This document shows, one piece after another, positions 45,026-55,675 of a stretch of DNA of 64,000 bases; positions within the stretch are counted from its first letter, which is position 1, and each line of letters opens with the position of its first letter. Source of the stretch: Paraconiothyrium sp. Pb-2020 (lineage: Eukaryota; Ascomycota; Dothideomycetes; Pleosporales; Didymosphaeriaceae); the NCBI GenBank assembly GCA_022419385.1, contig JAJUBI010000007.1:1087768-1151767 (forward strand). The letters are read 5' to 3'. A program made the translations under genes and the position numbers. Below the pieces are notes generated by a model. The model was not told the origin of the DNA. It was given only the letters and a program-made list of their open reading frames with translations, and did not search any database.

Positions 45026-45379
45026 ATGAGCAACAGCAAGGCAAAGCAGCGCCGCAGCGCCGCCATCGCATTCACAGCTAAGCTCGTTTCCGGCGCCCGA
45101 ACATGCGCAGATAAGATCAGTTTCATTAGGAAGCGCTTCTCGCACCTCCGCGCGAACGTTGACTTCTGGAAGTCGAGGAATAAGCAACTCAGTAAGGAGC
45201 ATCAAAAACTCAAGGAAGCTGTGTGGAAAGCCGGTGGGACTGGAGGGGTCAAGACGCAGGCGTCGATGGAAGTCATCGCCTGTGCGCAAAGAAGATTTCA
45301 GATGCACCAGAGCGTAATCGCGGCACTTTGGAAAAACATCGAGAAGCTAGAGGGTATGGAGGATGAAAAGATTGAATGA
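45026..45379 (+). CDS. Small basic helical protein, unknown
   Basis: 117 residues, Lys/Arg-rich N-terminus (MSNSKAKQRRSAA) and mainly helical, coiled-coil-like sequence (FWKSRNKQLSKEHQKLKEAVW). Preceded by a pyrimidine-rich leader typical of expressed genes here. Not recognised. It may continue: downstream, 45421-45817 contains acidic, Lys/Glu-rich reading stretches in changing frames, the last (DVDSDAEVKLENASKEH) in the same frame as this ORF, ending in a stop at 45817. Confidence 0.4.
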   Translation: MSNSKAKQRRSAAIAFTAKLVSGARTCADKISFIRKRFSHLRANVDFWKSRNKQLSKEHQKLKEAVWKAGGTGGVKTQASMEVIACAQRRFQMHQSVIAALWKNIEKLEGMEDEKIE

Positions 45380-46637
45380 CCGCTGAGTAAGGCCGAAGAT
45401 GTTGGGGACAAGTAGGAGAAGAAGAAAAGGAAGAGGGTATCATCAAACACAGGATTCATAATGAGAAGAAGGTCGATGTAGATGCGGTCAGAGTTATCGG
45501 CTATGTACGAACCCCTTGCTGACCGGTATATCACGACAGAGGAGCCTTCTTCCGGCGATAACGGTATCAATGATAAGAATACGACGATATTTTGCTTTAG
45601 GTAACGATGAGAGGGATGTCGCCTATCTTCCCGAACCAGATATCAAATTGGAGGATATCTCGGAGGGCGACGGAGCGCGGTCGAAGACGTTGACAGTGAT
45701 GCGGAGGTCAAGCTGGAGAATGCCTCCAAGGAGCACGGGGGCGCGACCGAGGATGAGAGTACTGAGGCGGAGGCGGAGGCCAAGCTGAAGAATGATACGA
45801 CCAAGGACGAAGGCTAGTGTTCAGTTTACATCAAGCCGGAGCCTGAGTACGGCATACCATGTTCGCAAGCGGGGTTCTTGAACAACAGTTTTTCCTGCCA
45901 GCACTGGAAGATAGGCGCACTAGCTTGTCTGAAGTGGCGACTAACGTCGGACGGCTAGTCATGGGGCAACATTGGCTCTGACTGTTGTACAAGCCTAGGT
46001 ACTGGTCACAAGTATAGATCTATAGTCATAGTTCGGGTCGTACATCACTGTGCTTCAGGGAGTCACACTAATAGCACAGGTTGGCACAAATTTGATGACA
46101 TGTACTGTGGAACGACAAGCTACACAAGATCTGATAATGATCCGTTACTTGAGCTCTGAAAGAGACTTATTCACAGATGCTTCAACCTGTACGGATTTTG
46201 GTCAACGAGAATCGGTACCAAACCCTGAAAGTTGCTTTTACCTAGCTTGAGGAGGCCTTTGCAGTAACTATGTCTTATGCGGACAGTACTATGAACTCCA
46301 TCGATTCGTCAAGGCTACGACTCAGAGGTAATTCACCCAGCTTCTGCTCGTGGTCAAAACCAACGCGACTCACAGTATGGATGCTGATGTTCTCTGACTG
46401 TACTAGTGTTCAGTCCTGCTATTTATCTTCTTCTGTAGCATGTTCTTGCGCTTGCCTTCTCTTGCCATACCATTACTTATCCCTTTACCTCAGAGCAACC
46501 AGATACATTCTTCAGCCATTTATCGTCTATCAATATCAGCTACAATTACTATCTGCACGACTGCATATTACCTCGACAGTCACTTGTGCGATCCTTCATA
46601 GCGTGGTATATATATCTCTGGATCTGTTCCCTTCGCC
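45380..46637. other. Intergenic, with acidic reading stretches at 45421-45817
   Basis: 1.26 kb. The first 440 bases read like exons (see previous entry) but I cannot build a convincing splice model. The rest, to the amidoligase ATG, has no gene-like feature. Confidence 0.4.
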
Positions 46638-47913
46638 ATGTCTATAGTACTGAATAATGTCGTTCCCCTCCAAGCGGGCGTCGAGCACGAGCTTATCTTC
46701 AGAGCCCCGGACTGCAAACCCACAGACTCCTCGCCCAGCTCATGCGATCTCGCCGCAAGACTATGGATAGCAAAGATGCTCAACGACGTCGATGGCATCT
46801 CTGTCGATCTAGAAGTCCCCGAAACAAAGGTCCGTGCAATACAATCTGTGTACAATTCAAGTTGGACTTTGCCGTACGAATCCGGACTCAAGAATTCGGA
46901 GAACCGTTCTGTTAATCCGGACGATTACTGTAAACAATCCTATGAGTAAACCAAGTGAAAAGGAAGGGAAGTACTAATGACCGACAGATGATCTTGAGTT
47001 AGCCTCGCCAGTAGCACAAATCAGCGACGTGGAGTGGATCAAACAGACTGAAGCTATCTACACAATGTTTCGCCAGAAGGAAATCACTGTTCTAGCACCG
47101 GCTGATACCTGCGCCACTCATGTCCATATTTCGCCCTTAGACGGCTGGGACATACATGCCCTGAAATCTATCTCCAAGGCAATCATATACTACGAGCGAT
47201 GTATCGACGCGCTTATTCACAAGGACCACCTCCACAGCTTCGGTTGCAAGGATTCTAACTTCGCGAGTGTGTTATACCAGAGCGATGTTGCTAACGAACT
47301 AGGTGAAGATTGGAGAGCGGGGTGGAATATCGATAATGTGTGTCCGCGACAAAATTTCATGACCATGCTCTGGGAGAAGATTGGTCGGTGTGAAACGGAG
47401 GAAGATATTGTACGGCTGATGTGTTCTCTTCCTGAAAACTCTAAAAAGCCAGATCCCACGTTTGGATCGAAACCTCCTGAAGGAAGAGAAAGTCCCGAAA
47501 TCACTAGGAATCACCGCTGGAACTTCCGACCACTTCTTGATGAGAGCAAGATGACGCATGTTCCTGCAGATGGTTCTCCACACGTGCTAGGCACGGTAGA
47601 ATTCAAGCAACCTGAAGGATCCGTTACAGCCGAGAAAGCAATCGGGTGGAGACTGTTCGCAACGGGCTTTGTGCAGGCGGCTCTGCGTTTCCAATCTGAC
47701 AAAACCATGGCAGCAAAAATACCGACGGTCACAGGTTTGCAGTCTTTTGTTGAACAAGGCGTCAGAGCGAATGGATGTAATGATGAACGTGTGAAGGTTG
47801 TCTTTGAGCAAGATTCAGGGGCTGAGCCGTCAAGTATTGATTTTCGCAAGGTGAATGGGTTCGAGGAGTACCAGATTACATGTGGGCCGTTGTCTGATTC
47901 TGAGAGTGAGTAA
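46638..47913 (+). CDS. Putative amidoligase-type protein
   Basis: Exons 46638-46929 and 46988-47913 (58-nt intron with TACTAATGA branch site) encode 405 residues. Features match the fungal putative amidoligase family (ATP-grasp-like glutamine synthetase fold): an N-terminal GVEHELIF strand, the HVHISPLDGWDIHALKSISKAI block with conserved His, ERCIDALIHKDH, a WNFRPLL strand and a late GTVEFKQPEGSV motif where an Arg/Glu metal-site strand is expected (here FKQ rather than FRQ). The family is predicted to form peptide-like amide bonds. Substrate unknown; no peptide-tag or protease partner lies nearby. Confidence 0.68.
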
Positions 47914-48297
47914 GGTTCAATATATCAGTAATAGAGAGAGATTTAACAGTCTTGCCTCCTTCGGCTTGGACCCGATGCTAGTGTACGTATTCTGCGGTTG
48001 CCAAGCTTGTTGAACCTGTGGTAGCTTATCTGACATAGGTACGGTAGCATTCGGGCTTAATCGGATGTAGAGAAGGATCATCGTATGTATGAGTTCTGCT
48101 TTTGTGACTTCTTCGGCCTAGACAAGTACCTATGGTAGGAGCGACAGAATTCTGACACAGCAGTCCGGTATACAGAGCTCCATCTTTCATTAGGCTATAT
48201 ATGACAAGTTAAGCACCCACTCAGCTTTCTCTCCTTCGGATGCAACCCCTCTCGCTTTCCAGCAATGACCTGGTCCCAGCAGTCGCAGCCAAATTCT
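47914..48297. other. Intergenic between convergent genes
   Basis: 384 bases; nothing seen. Confidence 0.5.
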
Positions 48298-48822
48298 TTA
48301 GACGGTTAAATCCGACGTGCAGAAGAGGTGTGAAAACCCGAGGTGCTTTGAGGCCGTAGTGTCCGTGCAATCATAGGTATCAGATGTGTCCACGACGCAG
48401 TTACCCGCAACATTGCCATCCACATCCACCAAATCGCCGTTGCGGTCAGAACCTCCGTACCAAGCTGGCATATGGTCAGTCACGCCCACTCAGGACGATA
48501 GTTAAGCGAAGGATCCGAACTTACTGTAATGGCCTAAGTCGGTGTTGAACTCTAGCTCAGTAGGAGCGATACTATCTCCGTACGCGTTGCAACCGTCGCA
48601 GCGAACGGCGGTCTTGTCGCCGCTCACATCGTCGCTGGGGCTGTAAGGTGTGTAGCCGGTGTTTACATCGTCACAGTCAGGAGGGCCTGGAAAGAAATAG
48701 AATTCCGTCGTGGGGTCAAGACCGGTACTGTAGGTGGACCAGCCCTCGTAGATGTAGAAGTCCGCAAGGGTCGTTCCGGACAGAAGAGCAGTGACAACGG
48801 AAACTATAGGGCCGGCGCGCAT
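48298..48822 (-). CDS. Small secreted cysteine-containing protein
   Basis: Exons 48822-48525 and 48464-48298 (60-nt intron, GTAAGT...GCCAG) encode 154 residues. Start at MRAGPIVSVVTALLSG, a clean signal peptide, although the frame is open to 48987. The mature part is acidic, rich in Asp, Thr, Gly and Tyr, with six cysteines (PDC, VRCDGC, GNC, YDC, FC), enough for three disulfides. Not recognised. Size, secretion and cysteines fit the broad class of fungal secreted or effector-like proteins; that role is inference only. Confidence 0.7.
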
Positions 48823-49780
48823 GGTTGTTGTTGACTCGGTGGATTTCAAGTGGACGATGGAGAAAAGAGGTATGGTGTTTGAGCTGAATATGGCGCTTTG
48901 GTGTTTGTGCTTGAGGACTCGAGCGTACCATAGTCTCTTTATACCTCTCCACGAGCCCCTTCTGATAACCCTCCACCGTAGTGACATCTTCCGTTCATCG
49001 CGATCCCTGAGAAACTCCGATATGGACTACCACCACGTCATCAGCTCCGACGTGTTTTCACCGGGGTATAGTTGACCGTGATATTGCAGTTTGGCCCCCA
49101 GAGCCTCATCACGATGGCGATGCCGATTCCCGTAATTCTAAAACTTGATACTTCACTTCCCAGATCGCGTATAGATGTACGGTAAGCGTCGGACAGCATA
49201 TAAGCTAAGTACTAGTCGCGCCTAAGCCTCGCCTGCTAATGCGACTTCCACCTAAGCCTCACCTACCAAGCCTTGGCAACGATCACGCAATGTAGGGGTT
49301 CGCATCCTGTCATTACCGAAGGAACTGTTTTCAATCATTGAGTCCACTTTGGTCCAAACTTGTAAGCACGCATATGGTGATCACTATCGTATGCGGTAAG
49401 TGCGGTGAGCTGCAAAGGTTTAGGCATGGAAACTTGAGGTACACGGGAAGACCGGTTGGGACTATTGCAATACCTTGCGAGATATGGATCGGGTTCTCGG
49501 CAGCCAACGCGTGTCTAACTTTATGTCGGTCAGGTACTCAGGTTGTTCATAGGCCAAGTATCTTGAGAGACGTCCTGATGCAAGCATTTCACTAAGTCTC
49601 GTTGCTGACTGTACCGATAATGCGGTTTGGTGGCAACAAGATGGCTGAGACCCACGAGTAGGATAGTGAGGAGAGCGTCTGTTCGTCTGATAGATGATGA
49701 AGGCTGTAGTCATACATTGACTGAATATTGCATGCCTGGAAAGTGGTTGTCCTCGCTGTCCATTACAATCCACATGTTAT
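48823..49780. other. Intergenic
   Basis: About 960 bases. An imperfect direct repeat of CCTAAGCCTC(G/A)CCT lies at about 49220-49265. No gene seen. Start of a gene-poor tract to 52.6 kb. Confidence 0.5.
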
Positions 49781-50059
49781 GGTCGTTCCATAAGTTTTGT
49801 TTCCACCCTCCCATGGGAGAATATAAGTTAAAGTGGATTTCCTAGATTTCTATAGGTCGTATGTCTATTGGCCTACAGGTGGTTGCCTCTCTAGTACTAG
49901 TTGAGATATTCCCATCACTATGATACCCGTAGCAGATCTAACTACCCCAGGTAACCAACCACCTATAGGCCAATAGTTATACAGCCTATAGATATCCAGG
50001 AAATCAACTTCTACTTATACTTCTATGGGAGGGTGGACGCAAGACTTATAGAGAGCACC
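49781..50059. mobile_element. MITE-like foldback element
   Basis: Two arms of about 105 bases (49781-49889 and about 49953-50059) are inverted copies. Shared blocks include TCCACCCTCCCAT, GATTTCCT, TCTATAGG, TATTGGCCTA and AGGTGGTTG on the left and their complements on the right, with an estimated 75-80 percent identity. The ~65-base loop has no coding capacity. The ends read GGTCGTTCC and, inverted, GGTGCTCTC, flanked by T/A-rich bases that could be a TA duplication. Non-autonomous; no transposase in the window. Confidence 0.7.
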
Positions 50060-50237
50060 TATATCAGTCTTCGCATCAGCAGCATCTTTGTGCATGTGCA
50101 GGGCTTAATGCTTTAGATGCATGCTAACATGTTTCTTCCTCAACCTTTGCCCCCGGCTCAAGAATCAATCAAAGGGAGAATTATTAGGGTAAGCTATACA
50201 GCTCAAAGTGCAGAGCTTAGAACGGACAAATATATAG

Positions 50238-50723
50238 TTAAGACAATTCTAATAAATGTAGCTCCTTCTCCAACTCCGCCATCTTCGCGAGCTCCTTGTC
50301 CTTGTCCCTCACCTCCCTGTCCTTCGACTTGAGTTCCCGCTCTTTATTCTTTATCTCCTTGACATAAGGCTTGCGTATCTCCTTATTCTCTGCTTCCATG
50401 TCCTCGAGCTGCCTCTTGAGGTTTTGCACGTTCCGCACGAGGCGGTATATCTCTCGTTGGGTCGGAGAGCCGATCTCGGTGATGCCCTTGAGCAGGTCAT
50501 TGGCCTTCTTGAGCTCCTCCTTGAGATCGTGAAACTACCTGTCCTTCTCGTGGATTTCCGCGGCGTGCTCCTTCTCGCCAATCGCCAGCTCACACATGTC
50601 TTCGTCTAGCTGCTCGTCGTTGCCCTCGATGGACGAAGCCGAGCGGGTATCGGGGGCCAGGTTTGTGGTGCCCTGTTGGGACTCGGAATCGCTTGTAACG
50701 TATATTGTTATGTGTTTAGACAT
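50238..50723 (-). pseudogene. Coiled-coil protein gene with an in-frame TAG
   Basis: From ATG 50723 the minus strand reads MSKHITIYVTSDSESQ, an acidic region, EHAAEIHEKDR, then TAG (about 50535-50537), then goes on in the same frame with FHDLKEELKKANDLL and a long Lys/Glu coiled coil ending LEKELHLLELS and stop. Without the TAG it would give about 161 residues. TAG for CAG is one C-to-T change, in the CpA context of repeat-induced point mutation, though one change proves nothing. Not a recognised family. Confidence 0.6.
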
Positions 50724-52596
50724 GGCGAGCCTTTGATGACAAAGTGTAGTTAGTCTACTGTGGGTTGAAGGGGTGTGATGACTAGTAGAGGTAGTGCAGG
50801 TGTGAGGTTGAAACTCTAGCTGAGACATTATGTTGAATTTCAATGTGATCGAAGTCTCGTCTAATTCTTAACGTTCGTGAAAGGACTGCGTGGACGGTGT
50901 GGGTTAAGTGAGGTGAATGATAGGGTTGGTGTGACAACGAATCAGGCAGCACTAGCTAACTTTGTGAAGTCAAAAATTTCTATTCTTTAGTTAGGTTTTT
51001 CGATAGTTAATGCTGTGCCATGATAGATGAAAAGTCTCCGCATAGTCTTATGCTTAAGGCTGCCTAGTCGATGTAGGTTCCTTGTCTTTCACCCGGCGGT
51101 CAACGTACGAATCACTCGCGGCTCTTGCTTATCGTCACCCCAGCTACCACCACAAACGGCTGAAGCTAATTCGAACTACAGGATTCTCAACCCCTCAGCC
51201 AGTACGTCAAGCTTAGGGTCTGACTTGATATAAGAGAGTAATGTCTTGGTTGTAGTAGGGCGTTTGTATCTCTGTGAGATGCTGGCTTGTGATTAGGCTT
51301 AGTGTTACGTTAAGCTTAGTCGCAGCTTAAAGGTTAATTACACACACGCGCACTATATCATCACCGCAATACAAGTGTAACATATTACACACTAACCGTA
51401 TACCCTCTATTCCGTTTCCCAGACTTGTTCCTAGGCCGGATGTGGTAGGAAGGGATTTCGCGAATGATGATCAGGCACAAGGAACGTACATTAAAATACG
51501 TCTCAGCAGTACATACGCAAGAAAGCTCCCTTAGTTAAGTTTCCGTACCCATTGTGGCGGCACCTAGCTTGCCGGGTGGGCGGTTCGGGGTGATATGGGC
51601 GGGCGTAATAGAGCTCTGATTCCTATTGTTGGAGATTCAACGCCGAAAGATGAAAGTCATAGAGGAAGAAGAATGTGGCTCACGGGACCGCAACGTTTTG
51701 GTCTTGCTCAGTGGGTTGGGCTAGTCAGCTCCCGCGAACGGCTACAGTTGATTGCGGACGTCAGTTACTTATTAGATCTCGCCACACTACACGCGCTTAT
51801 TCCCAAAAACTCTCTTAAAGCGCGCTATCTACTGCTTCAATAACCAATATCTTCATCCTACTCCTCGCACTGTTTAGTTATCTTGGCGAAAACCTCCTGC
51901 GGAGTCCCCCACGTATGCTAGTAGCTTCCCATAAGCTTCTCCTGAGTCCCCAGTTCTCCTTGAGCGAGGTGACTAGATCCTGCGCTTGTGTTACCGCCTC
52001 CCTCTTGTGCAGTGATCATTTCGTCCTGCTTAGCTTAAGGTGGCTCATGCCAGGCGATGATAGCTTAGGAACTTCGGCTTCGAGCCAGACGAACGCGTGG
52101 ATTATGGACTCGCGCCGCATAAGGCGGGTGCGGCGAGGCTGAGCCCCTCGGATATCGGACGGCATACTCGATGTTGGCGAGGTATGGCGGGAACGGTGGA
52201 GGGCGCGGAAGCTGATGAGCCGGTACAGGGAGAACCCGGCGCAAGATAGGTTCAAAGTGCCGTCCAGATGAAACAATGTCACGCGCGGGAGTGAGCCCAT
52301 GATTTCATGACCCCAAGATCCCAAGACCCACCGGTCTGAGCGCGACGAAAGCACGTATCTGCCCACTAGTTGACAACAAGCTCCAGTATAGCTATCATTG
52401 AGCTAGCTTGCCTGAAAGATCTCTTCTCAGTCTACAAGGTCTTCTATACTTGGGTTTCCCTCCTCCTTGGAGATAATCCGCATCAGCTAAATCCCAACCT
52501 CCTCTCCCATACTACAAACCTGTACAGATGATTACTTCTATCTTACATCAGTGTACAAACTCTGGGACCACCGGATACCCGTAGCCCACGTACCCG
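50724..52596. other. Intergenic, gene-poor 1.9 kb
   Basis: No supported gene. Fragments such as a minus-strand frame near 51900 reading TWGTPQEVFAKITKQCEE, broken by stops, hint at decayed coding or transposon sequence, but I cannot assign it. Confidence 0.4.
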
Positions 52597-53814
52597 TTAC
52601 GTCTGTCCAAAAACAAACACGCCTTTCCCTTCCCGATATCCCTCAAGCGTATCTTTGACTTTACTGATGAGCTCTTCGCCCTTCGTCTCCCATTCCCACG
52701 CAATCTTATCGAAGGGAGTGTCAATGAATGTCCCCTTCCTCGTCATATCCAGTACGTCCGCAACCGTTTTCTTCTTGTCCTCCGGGTGCCGCTGCGCCCA
52801 CTTGCTAACCCAAAATCCATGGAAATGAATATCCTTAAAAATAAGCATGCTCGCAGGTATCGTAAGCGGCTGCTTGCTCATCGCGCCGTACGTGACAAAG
52901 TGCGCTTCAGAAGCGAGGAGTTTCGCCATTGCAGTAGCAGCCTTGCCGTTTACGCAGTTGAGGGCGAGACGGATGGGTGCGCGACCGCCGTTTGTCCATT
53001 CCTTGACCATGTCTTTAATACCCTGAGATTGAAGCTCGGCGTCTGTGATGACGACGTCAGCGCCGATATCTTTTAGTTCCTTCTTGAGCTTGTCTTCCGC
53101 GGCGATGTCGTCTCGAGATCGAATGACATTAATACTCTTCAGCCCCCACTGCTTGCCAAGCTGTATAGCCGCCCTACCCACCCCCGAATTCGCCCCATTC
53201 TGAATGAAGAACTCGCCCTCTTTCAGATGCACAAAATCGCGCAGCATGCGATATGCGGTGCACGGATTTATACTAACGGTGCCGGCCTGCACAGCAGAGA
53301 TTCCCTCGCGCATCGCATCGTCGAGTCGCACAACGTCTTCCACGCGTGCACTCGCATGCGTCCTCCACGTCCCGAAACCAGGCCCATTCATAATCACCCA
53401 GTCCCCCTTCTTAAACCCTGCCTCTTTCGGCTTACTTCCCAGCGCGATGATCTCGGCCACACCCTCATTTCCTGCCACAGCGATCGGCTTCGCGGTGCTA
53501 AGGGAGGTCGTGAACGTCGGTTTCGACGGGTACACACCCTGGATCTGGTTGATGTCTGCGGGATTTATGGGGGACGCGAGAAAGCGAAGCGTCATGAGGT
53601 CACCGTGGGGCGGGGAGATGGAGTGTCCGTGTAAAGATAGGACGGCGGGCGGGTCGCCGTAGTCTTGAAAAACGAGGGCTTTGGCTTGTTCGTAGCCGTA
53701 GGCGGAGATGGCGCGTCTCTGTGCGTAGGCGGGGCCTTTTCGCAGGCATTGGAGGGGGCGGACGGAGGCTCTCGCGAGCCTCTGAGCTGTGGAGAGGGTT
53801 TTGGTAGCCATCAT
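52597..53814 (-). CDS. ETR1: Mitochondrial trans-2-enoyl-ACP/CoA reductase
   Basis: Single exon, 405 residues. An Arg/Ala-rich presequence targets mitochondria, where the enzyme performs the last NADPH step of type II fatty acid synthesis, needed for lipoic acid and respiration. It is a medium-chain reductase: LRFLASPINPADINQIQGVYP (with the catalytic Tyr), AGNEGVAEI, QNGANSGVGRAAIQLG (NADPH loop), NVIRSRDD, ALNCVNGKAAT and FHGFWVSKW. Length matches ETR1/MECR. The first two codons are both Met. A TGACGTC motif lies 73-79 bases upstream, and the whole upstream region plus first codons recurs, decayed, at 58.7 kb. Confidence 0.96.
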   Translation of the reverse strand: MMATKTLSTAQRLARASVRPLQCLRKGPAYAQRRAISAYGYEQAKALVFQDYGDPPAVLSLHGHSISPPHGDLMTLRFLASPINPADINQIQGVYPSKPTFTTSLSTAKPIAVAGNEGVAEIIALGSKPKEAGFKKGDWVIMNGPGFGTWRTHASARVEDVVRLDDAMREGISAVQAGTVSINPCTAYRMLRDFVHLKEGEFFIQNGANSGVGRAAIQLGKQWGLKSINVIRSRDDIAAEDKLKKELKDIGADVVITDAELQSQGIKDMVKEWTNGGRAPIRLALNCVNGKAATAMAKLLASEAHFVTYGAMSKQPLTIPASMLIFKDIHFHGFWVSKWAQRHPEDKKKTVADVLDMTRKGTFIDTPFDKIAWEWETKGEELISKVKDTLEGYREGKGVFVFGQT

Positions 53815-54400
53815 CGGGGGGAGGAGGTAGATGCGTGGTGCATGGAGAATTATTGCTCAGACGAGGTTTCCGCGACGTTGAAGCTATGACGTCGGGACGG
53901 GCCGAGGTTGGTGGGGATGGAGGCTTCAACACCAAGCCAATTGCCAGCGGGTCAAACAGATTCCACGTTGGTCATTGCGCAAATATCTGCTGTTCTACGA
54001 AATATGGCATGATCGTATCACTTTGAGGAACGATGATGTGTCTGATGACATTGGCAGTCAATCTCACGAGATATCAGGTATATGTTCAACATTAAAGAAG
54101 ATTGTTGAACGATCCGGGAATCTCCTTCCTGTGCAAAACAAACAGACTGATGGCGAGTAAAGCAGAAGAAGACGACACGCGGCAGATCTTGATGCGCCAA
54201 AGAACCCCCATTCGTCAGATTCGACCCAGAACCTTTGTATATCACAGAAGAGCAAGTATCCATTAATTACGCTTTCGATCCCTTCACATGCTGATACCTG
54301 TTGTCTTCTTACATCGTTGAGTTGAGGTGGCCTCAATATATTTACCGCTTGTAGCCAGCACGGCCAACTACCCGCTGCTTCCCTCACTACTTGCGAACTC
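53815..54400. promoter_or_regulatory. ETR1 promoter and spacer
   Basis: 586 bases. 53850-53945 holds an ETR1 upstream block repeated at 58737-58833: TATTGCTCAG-like, AGCTATGACGTC and a 23-base identical word at 53895-53917. Otherwise featureless. Confidence 0.55.
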
Positions 54401-55675
54401 CTATTTCGTTACAACATCAATGTCCCTTTGCACCCTAATCCCCATGTTCCCCTTTGGCTGGACAATATGCTCTGTACTACTACTATCGTCGTCGTGCTTT
54501 TTCCCCGATGGGCTATAGATATGAGCCGAACTGCTTTTCTGGCTTTCCAATTCGATATGGCCTTGATGACTTCCAGTTGGGTAGCCCGAGGAGCGCGGCT
54601 TGCTGCCGTTCCCATATTCCCCGCGCCACCACCGAGAGGATAGCAAGGGGCGAATGAGGGGTGCATTGCTGACAAGCATGGCGACGAGGGTTTCGCGGCA
54701 GGCCCAGATGGCGGGAGTGGCGGCGTCAGCGTTCTATTTGTATTAGAGCGGTAACATGTGTTTGACCTGGGAGTAGAACAGCCGTACCTTGAAGACGAAG
54801 ACGACCCGGAGGATGGCGGCGATCATAACGAAAACGCCAGCACAGAGAAGCAGGAACAGCATGATCTTCCGCGAGAGAGGCAACTGGGCCTGCAGCAGCA
54901 TCTGGATGAGATGTTAGCGCTCTGAACCCAATATCTGAATATAATGTCTGATCTCTCACGGGAATGGGTACTGCGACTATGCATAAGTCGGTAACTAGAT
55001 TGACAGCCAAGACGGTTATATAGAAGGCTGGGTTCTCTGGAGTGCAATGCTCTGCGAATTGTCAACACAGACGAAGTGAATATCTCTGTTGGTGGCAGCG
55101 AGAATGGACTTACTTCCAGGATCAGGGTAGATCTGCCAGTACTGATAGAACGGTCGACAAGCCGTAACGAAAAGAATGATGTTCACGAGCCAGCTGATTA
55201 TAACGGCGTAGAATATTGGCTTGATGAACTTTGCGGATTTTAGGCCACTAGTCACACGCTTGAAAAAATTCAACATGCATATCTTCAGCGTCCAAAGCAT
55301 GCCCGTGTAGGTAAACCATCCTACTATAAAGGCTTTCGAGCCTCGAACTCTCATGGCCGCCTCTGCTGCGCTGATGTTCTTGCGGTACTCGTCCGTCATA
55401 TTGGCGTTGTCGCCGCTTTGTGACACGATATGGGCCATGATAGACATCGCGGTGAAGAATATCTGTCACTCCATTAGCTGCGGGTTTTCATTATGGGGTG
55501 GGCTGTATGTCTCGCTTACCCAAGCTATCGGCATGATATAATCATCGTAGTCCAACCTTCCGATTCCCACCATCTTGATGCGGGTGTAGTACCTCAAGAG
55601 CACAAAAACAGTGGCAATGCTGTACTCTACCCATGTTTCAACGACGAGTTGTTGGATGGATGACATGGTGGTCAA
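54401..55675 (-). CDS. Fungal rhodopsin-like (PTH11-type) 7-TM protein
   Basis: Five exons: 55675-55520, 55462-55114, 55051-54960, 54901-54788 and 54733-54401; introns 54-62 nt, all GT-AG; 347 residues. Seven membrane helices can be followed, from VEYSIATVFVLLRYYTR through LDYDDYIMPIAWIFF, FTYTGMLWTLKICMLNFF, FYAVIISWLVNIILF, FYITVLAVNLVTDLCIV and KIMLFLLLCAGVFVMIAA to CRETLVAMLVSNAPLIRPLL. LDYDDY, CRPFYQYW and HCTPENPAFY are the usual family landmarks. The tail is Ser/Lys/Asp-rich. Some relatives (Pth11) sense surfaces; most have no known ligand. Start could be Met 55666. Confidence 0.85.
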
